Below, piece after piece: positions 60,053-64,000 of a DNA stretch of 64,000 nucleotides (positions within the stretch are counted from its first letter, which is position 1; every line of letters starts with the position of its first letter). The notes beneath the pieces are model-generated. The model was not told where the DNA came from and did no database searches. It saw nothing but the letters and a program-made list of their open reading frames with translations. Made by a program: the position numbers and the translations under genes. Source of the DNA: Halorubrum salipaludis (lineage in GTDB: Archaea; Halobacteriota; Halobacteria; Halobacteriales; Haloferacaceae). The stretch covers positions 124,001 through 188,000 of the forward strand of contig NZ_NSKC01000003.1 in NCBI RefSeq assembly GCF_002286985.1, given 5' to 3'.

Positions 60053-61441
60053 ATGGACGTTCACGTCACCACCTCGACCGTGCGAGGATCGACCCGCGCG
60101 CCGCCCTCGAAGAGCTACACCCACCGCGCGCTGCTGGCCGCGGGATATAGCGACGGCGCGACCGTGCGCTCCCCGCTCGTCTCGGCCGACACGAAGGCGA
60201 CCGCTCGGGCCGTGACGGCCTTCGGCGGCGCGGTCGATCCGGGCCCCGGGTCCGGGGCCGAAGCCGAGTCCGACGCGGACGACATGGACGCCGCCGACGC
60301 GCTCGCCGTCGACGGCTTCGGCGGTCGCCCCGCAGTCCCCGACGACGTGATCGACTGCGCGAACTCCGGGACGACGATGCGGCTCGTCACCGCCGCGGCA
60401 GCGCTCGCGGACGGCACGACGGTGTTGACGGGCGACGGCTCCCTCCGCTCGCGTCCGCAGGGGCCCCTCCTGGAGGCGCTCGGCGACCTCGGCGTGCGCG
60501 CGGAGTCGACCCGCGGGAACGGGCAGGCGCCCCTCGTCGTGAGCGGGCCGCTCGCGGGCGGCAGGGTGGCGATCCCGGGCGACGTCTCCTCGCAGTACGT
60601 CACCGCGCTGCTGATGGCCGGCGCGGTCACCGAGGAGGGGATCGAGGTCGACCTGACGACCCCGCTCAAGTCGGCGCCGTACGTCGACATCACGCTCGAA
60701 CTCCTCGACGACTTCGGGATCGAGGCCACGCCCGTCGGCGACGGCGGGGACGCGCTCGACGGCGCGGCCGGGGCGGCGGGCTTCGTCGTCGAGGGCGGCC
60801 AGTCGTACGCGCCCGCGGGCGGGAGCTACACGGTCCCCGGCGACTTCTCCTCGATCTCCTATCTGGTCGCCGCCGGCGCGGTCGCCGCCGAGCCCGGCGA
60901 GGCGGTCCGGATCGAGGGCGCGGTGCCGAGCGCGCAGGGCGACTCCGCGATCGTCGAGATCGCCGAGCGCATGGGGGCCGACATCGAGTGGGACCGCGAC
61001 GCGGGCGTCATCACCGTCCGGCGCTCCGATCTGTCGGGCGTCGAGGTCGACGTGGGCGACACGCCCGACCTCCTCCCCACGATCGCCGCGCTCGGCGCGG
61101 TCGCCGACGGCGACACCCGGATCACGAACTGCGAGCACGTCCGGTACAAGGAGACGGACCGCGTCGCGGCGATGGCCGAGGAGCTGGAGAAGCTGGGTGC
61201 CGAGACGACCGAGGAGCAGGATACGCTGACGATTCACGGCTCCGAGAGTGACCTCCGGAGCGCGGCCGTCGACGGGCGCGCCGACCACCGGATCGTGATG
61301 TCGCTCGCGGTGGCCGCGCTCGTCGCCGAGGGCACTACGACGATCCGCGGGGGCGAACACGTTGACGTCTCGTTCCCCGACTTCTTCGACGCGATGGCCG
61401 ACCTCGGGATGGCGGTCGAGCGCGACGGCGCGAGCGAGTAG
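60053..61441 (+). CDS. aroA: 3-phosphoshikimate 1-carboxyvinyltransferase (EPSP synthase)
   Basis: 462 residues with the two-domain EPSP synthase fold. Motifs in order are [11 protein letters not shown] (about 20-30), NSGTTMRLV (near 105), [14 protein letters not shown], and late [14 protein letters not shown] and [13 protein letters not shown]. It transfers enolpyruvate to shikimate-3-phosphate in aromatic amino acid synthesis. Short alanine- and aspartate-rich insertions (near 65-80) are halophilic features. The start at 60053 ([10 protein letters not shown]) is the first codon of the homologous region. Element copy 5 begins within 30 bp of its stop. Confidence 0.95.
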   Translation: MDVHVTTSTVRGSTRAPPSKSYTHRALLAAGYSDGATVRSPLVSADTKATARAVTAFGGAVDPGPGSGAEAESDADDMDAADALAVDGFGGRPAVPDDVIDCANSGTTMRLVTAAAALADGTTVLTGDGSLRSRPQGPLLEALGDLGVRAESTRGNGQAPLVVSGPLAGGRVAIPGDVSSQYVTALLMAGAVTEEGIEVDLTTPLKSAPYVDITLELLDDFGIEATPVGDGGDALDGAAGAAGFVVEGGQSYAPAGGSYTVPGDFSSISYLVAAGAVAAEPGEAVRIEGAVPSAQGDSAIVEIAERMGADIEWDRDAGVITVRRSDLSGVEVDVGDTPDLLPTIAALGAVADGDTRITNCEHVRYKETDRVAAMAEELEKLGAETTEEQDTLTIHGSESDLRSAAVDGRADHRIVMSLAVAALVAEGTTTIRGGEHVDVSFPDFFDAMADLGMAVERDGASE

Positions 61442-61465
61442 CGCGCGAAACGAGGAGGAGCGTAC

Positions 61466-61968
61466 AAAAACGGTGCGGTGGCGCGTCCCTCCGAGCGTGC
61501 CGCCGCCGGCGGCCGCGAGGAGCACGCGCGAGGGACGCCGCGAGCGACGTGGGCGACCGGAGGGAGCCCCGAGCGAGCGGCGAGGCTGGGGAGGCGTGAG
61601 GCTGCTGTGCCGTGCGGTCGGGGTGGGACTCAAAGGGGCAGCCGCGAGGACGAAGCACGGCGCAGCAAGCACTGGAGGGAGCGAACGAAGTGAGCGACTG
61701 AAGCGCGTGGTTCGAGAGAGCAAAGCTCTCTCGTCATCGCCAGAAATCACCGATTTCTGGCTAGCAGTCAGAACGCAAAGCGTTCTGACGACATCACGAA
61801 AGGCGCTTCGCGCCTTTCGAACGACAGCAAGCCGCGCGAGTCCTCGCGGCTGGGGCTTTGGAGGTGTTCTCCGTCGATCCGCCGTGAGCAACTACTTATA
61901 GGCGAGCGGCCGGGGATTTGGGGGCGTTCACCGCGAAACCGTCGATCACGTATAAACGGCCGACAGCG
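61466..61968 (+). repeat. dispersed structured element, copy 5 (longest)
   Basis: In the convergent gap after aroA, sense on plus. It opens with CAAAAACGGTGCGGTGGCGCG and a 6-bp triloop hairpin (61499-61513). The outer stem is 13 perfect pairs (61639-61651 with 61840-61852). CAAAG (61631-61635) and CTTTG (61856-61860) close it across a GGG/GGG loop (61636-61638 and 61853-61855). The region enclosed by this stem holds an array of four further triloop hairpins, making this copy about 180 bp longer than copy 2. The right end is duplicated: TATA-like boxes near 61896 and 61951 each follow a CTTTGGAGGTG- or ATTTGGGGGCG-like block. Confidence 0.85.
61713..61819 (+). repeat. array of four perfect triloop hairpins in element copy 5
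   Basis: Four back-to-back inverted repeats with no stem mismatch: 61713-61733 (9 bp, loop AAA), 61739-61761 (10 bp, loop ACC), 61767-61789 (10 bp, loop AAA) and 61797-61819 (10 bp, loop TTC). Spacers are 5, 5 and 7 bases. The four stem sequences are unrelated to each other, so the form is conserved, not the sequence. Confidence 0.9.
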
Positions 61969-61982
61969 CCACAAACGTCGAC

Positions 61983-62996
61983 TTACAGGAATCCGGCCAG
62001 CCCGACCGCCTCGATCAGCGGGACGCCGGCGACGACGGAGCCGATCAGGTAGCCGCCGATCGCGCCGCCGTTTAAGAGGGGGAGCCCGGCGTGCGGCCGC
62101 CCCTTTATCACCCAGCTCATCAGCACCAACAGCCCCGCGAGGCTGCCGACCATCGCGAGCAGCGCGGGGGCGTTGATCCCGATCAGCGGCACGTCGAGGC
62201 CGGCCGCCGGCGAGAACGTCGCCGCGCTCGCCACGAGCACCGCCGGGATCACGGCGTCGCCGAGCCCGATGAAGAACGCGTCGCGGTCCTCGATATCGGT
62301 GGGTTCCGAGACGTCGGCGGCCCCGTCGTCGACGGTCCCGTCGGCGGCGCTCTCTCCGGCCGAGCCGTCGTCCTCGGTCGGCCCGCCGTCATCGCCGACA
62401 TCATCGCTCTCCTCCGACTCCTCACCCAGAAGCGAGTACGAGAGCGACAGCGGGATCACGAGCACCACGGGGATGTTCAGGTCCATCACGCCCTCCGCGA
62501 GCGACAGCATGTGTTCGGTGCCGTACACCGAGATCGCGTCGTAGATCGCCAGGAAGGCCAACAGCAGCAGCGCGGGCAGGAGTCCGAAGGAGATGCCGAA
62601 CAGTCCCGCCGCGCCCGCGCCCATCAGCACCCCGGCGGCGTCGATCACGTACCACTCGGGGTACGCGAGCAGGGCGACGCCGACCGCGACCGCGGGCACG
62701 GCGGCCGCGAGCGGCGAGATCACGGCGGAGAAGACGTACCACGAGAGCCACGCCGAGACGCCGACGATCAGGAGTCGGATCCCCTGGTCGAGGTCGTAGC
62801 GGAACGCGGCGAGCATCACGCCCGTCATGGCGACGATCGCGGCGATGTAGACGAGGCTGTTCGTCGGGTTGTCGGGGTTTTCGACCGCCTGGTAGCCGCT
62901 CGCTGCGAACTCCGGGACCAGCGCCAACGCGCCCAGCTGGACGACGAGGAACAGGCCCACGACGAAGGCGACGCCGCGGTACTCGCGGGGGAACAT
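61983..62996 (-). CDS. presenilin/signal-peptide-peptidase-like intramembrane protease
   Basis: 337 residues with nine hydrophobic helices. The catalytic aspartates are in YDAISVYGTEHML (about residue 152) and GLGDAVIPA (about 245). The PAL motif follows in NAPALLAM (near 276). An acidic loop between the two aspartate helices (about 190-230) is large and unstructured. This is the GxGD aspartyl protease layout of archaeal presenilin homologues, which cleave peptides within membranes. Natural substrates are unknown. It converges on element copy 5. Confidence 0.92.
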   Translation of the reverse strand: MFPREYRGVAFVVGLFLVVQLGALALVPEFAASGYQAVENPDNPTNSLVYIAAIVAMTGVMLAAFRYDLDQGIRLLIVGVSAWLSWYVFSAVISPLAAAVPAVAVGVALLAYPEWYVIDAAGVLMGAGAAGLFGISFGLLPALLLLAFLAIYDAISVYGTEHMLSLAEGVMDLNIPVVLVIPLSLSYSLLGEESEESDDVGDDGGPTEDDGSAGESAADGTVDDGAADVSEPTDIEDRDAFFIGLGDAVIPAVLVASAATFSPAAGLDVPLIGINAPALLAMVGSLAGLLVLMSWVIKGRPHAGLPLLNGGAIGGYLIGSVVAGVPLIEAVGLAGFL

Positions 62997-63624
62997 TCGA
63001 CCGACGATTCGGGATCCGAGGGTTTCGTCCTTGCGCTTCGGCTCGGCCCGGAAACGCGGCCGCCGCTACGTCTGCTGTCGGGCGTCGAGAAGCGTGACTG
63101 TCGGGTGCCGAGAAACGGGATCGGGTACGGTGTGGGAGCGGATGACCCGAGCCCGAAAGCCGACGGACGACGGACGGTGGAAGCGAGTCTCCGGCCGGCC
63201 CGCCCGAAAACGGGAGTGGGCCGGCCGGTTTCGTCCGCGGCGTTTAGCTTCTACCTTGTGCGGGATAAGTAGCTATCGCTCGAATTATCGAGGTTGATTC
63301 CGAGCGAGCGACCCCCTCGACGTCGATGGCCGTCGCACGGACGTGAGCACGGATCCGCGGCTCGCGAGATCACGGACGTGAACCCGTAACTGGGAGCCGG
63401 TTCCGAAAGGGAGAGACGAAGGCGGCGAAAGGCGAAGCGGAAGGTTGAACGACGGGAGGCGGACGGGCGGCGGCCGAACAGCGGACCCCCGGGCTGTCAT
63501 CGGCGTCGCCGCCCGAGTGGTCGGGACGGGCGCGTGGTTTTGTCGCCGAACTCCAACGAGAAAAGCGTCGGACTTCGGCAAGCGATCGTTGTCGCTTCTC
63601 CCGTATAAATGAGACGGTCCGTGC
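62997..63624. other. 628-bp region without a supported gene
   Basis: No open frame here looks coding by composition. On minus, a TATA-like TTTATACGG (63603-63611) is followed by a TTTTCTCG stretch (near 63560). This leaves room for a short RNA, but no structure was recognised. On plus, CGAATTATCGAGG near 63280 is rich in A and T. The element blocks found at the five repeat copies are absent. Confidence 0.4.
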
Positions 63625-64000
63625 CTACCGGCGGTCCCGCAGCGCGGGGAACTCCTCGCGCACCGCGGCCACACGGTCCGGGTCGACCTCGGCGGTCACG
63701 GTCGTCGGCTCCTCGCCCGCCGACGCGAGCGTCGTCCCCCACGGATCGTAGACGGTCGTCCGGCCGCAGAGCGCGTCGTCGTCGAACGTCCCGCTCCCGT
63801 TGACTGCCGCGACGTACGCCAGGTTCTCGATCGCCCGCGCCCGGCCCAGCGTCCGCCAGTGCTCGACGCGGGGGTACGGCCACGCGCTCGGCACCAGCAC
63901 GCACTCGACGCCCGCATCGACCATCCGCCGGAACTGCTCCGGGAACCGGAGGTCGTAACAGGTCGTCACGCCGACGCGCACACCCTCGACCTCCGTCACC
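63625..64000 (-). CDS. carbon-nitrogen hydrolase (nitrilase family), 5' end outside window
   Basis: About 125 C-terminal residues are visible; the frame remains open at the window end. The catalytic cysteine lies in TTCYDLRFPE. The later WRTLGRARAIENLAYVAAVN segment fits the family's conserved C-terminal half. The glutamate and lysine of the triad would lie outside the window. Members hydrolyse amides such as deaminated glutathione or omega-amides; the substrate is not known. Confidence 0.88.
   Translation of the reverse strand, partial: VTEVEGVRVGVTTCYDLRFPEQFRRMVDAGVECVLVPSAWPYPRVEHWRTLGRARAIENLAYVAAVNGSGTFDDDALCGRTTVYDPWGTTLASAGEEPTTVTAEVDPDRVAAVREEFPALRDRR

Noticed and set aside
61713-61819. 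CRISPR array or attachment site
   Set aside because: The units are palindromes of unrelated sequence with 5-7 bp spacers. There are no constant repeats, no leader and no cas genes.

Overview
The window is haloarchaeal chromosome, most like Halorubrum or a close relative (genus is an inference). GC content is very high, proteins are acidic, and most genes have an archaeal TATA-like box about 25-30 bp upstream of a leaderless start. Marker genes agree: sn-glycerol-1-phosphate dehydrogenase for archaeal lipids, halocyanin, Tat/lipobox lipoproteins, aMBF1, a DICT-domain regulator, and HTH/FilR1 and DtxR regulators. The window opens inside a metallophosphoesterase and closes inside a nitrilase-family gene.

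Layout. 1-7.1 kb: metallophosphoesterase, a seven-TM/PAS histidine kinase, a thiolase/OB-fold pair and mutL. 7.2-12.7 kb: a sugar-type ABC transporter (binding lipoprotein and two permeases on minus, ATPase divergent on plus), bracketed by two copies of a dispersed structured element. 12.7-20.9 kb: glutathionyl-hydroquinone-reductase-like protein, an unknown protein, FAD oxidoreductase, Hsp20, a tiny zinc-finger protein, a radical SAM/HhH protein with an MBL hydrolase, and a HAD hydrolase. 21-25.9 kb: a menaquinol-cytochrome b cluster of membrane-anchored halocyanin, split b6/subunit-IV-type cytochrome b and five small accessory proteins. 26-36.3 kb: element copy 3, NAD-kinase-like protein, M28 peptidase, DUF420 protein, egsA, LysE exporter, DtxR regulator, DUF2103-type protein, two membrane proteins and an ArsA/GET3 ATPase. 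36.4-43.6 kb: element copy 4, a PUA protein, a 1220-residue HTH-FilR1-NTPase-TPR regulator, a divergent aldehyde-dehydrogenase-like protein without a recognisable catalytic cysteine, and an HD hydrolase. 43.9-50.1 kb: dapA-dapB-dapD-lysA-dapF-dapE, lysine synthesis by the succinylated diaminopimelate route. 50.2-64 kb: NYN protein, an apparently circularly permuted substrate-binding lipoprotein, a truncated AMP-binding protein, cupin, dnaJ, dnaK, tpiA, DICT regulator, DsbB-like protein, aMBF1, aroA, element copy 5, a presenilin-type protease and the partial nitrilase.

The most striking signal is outside the proteins. Five intergenic copies (near 7.2, 12.4, 26.1, 36.4 and 61.5 kb) of a roughly 310-500 bp element share short conserved blocks. 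They also share a long stem whose sequence changes from copy to copy while staying paired. Departures from Watson-Crick pairing in the stems favour one RNA sense strand. Copies carry perfect 6-10 bp triloop hairpins with unrelated stem sequences; copy 5 has a run of four. Copies 2 and 3 are bounded by perfect 9-bp direct repeats that differ between the copies, as expected of target-site duplications. I read this as a family of structured, probably mobile non-coding elements; I do not recognise it as a named family.
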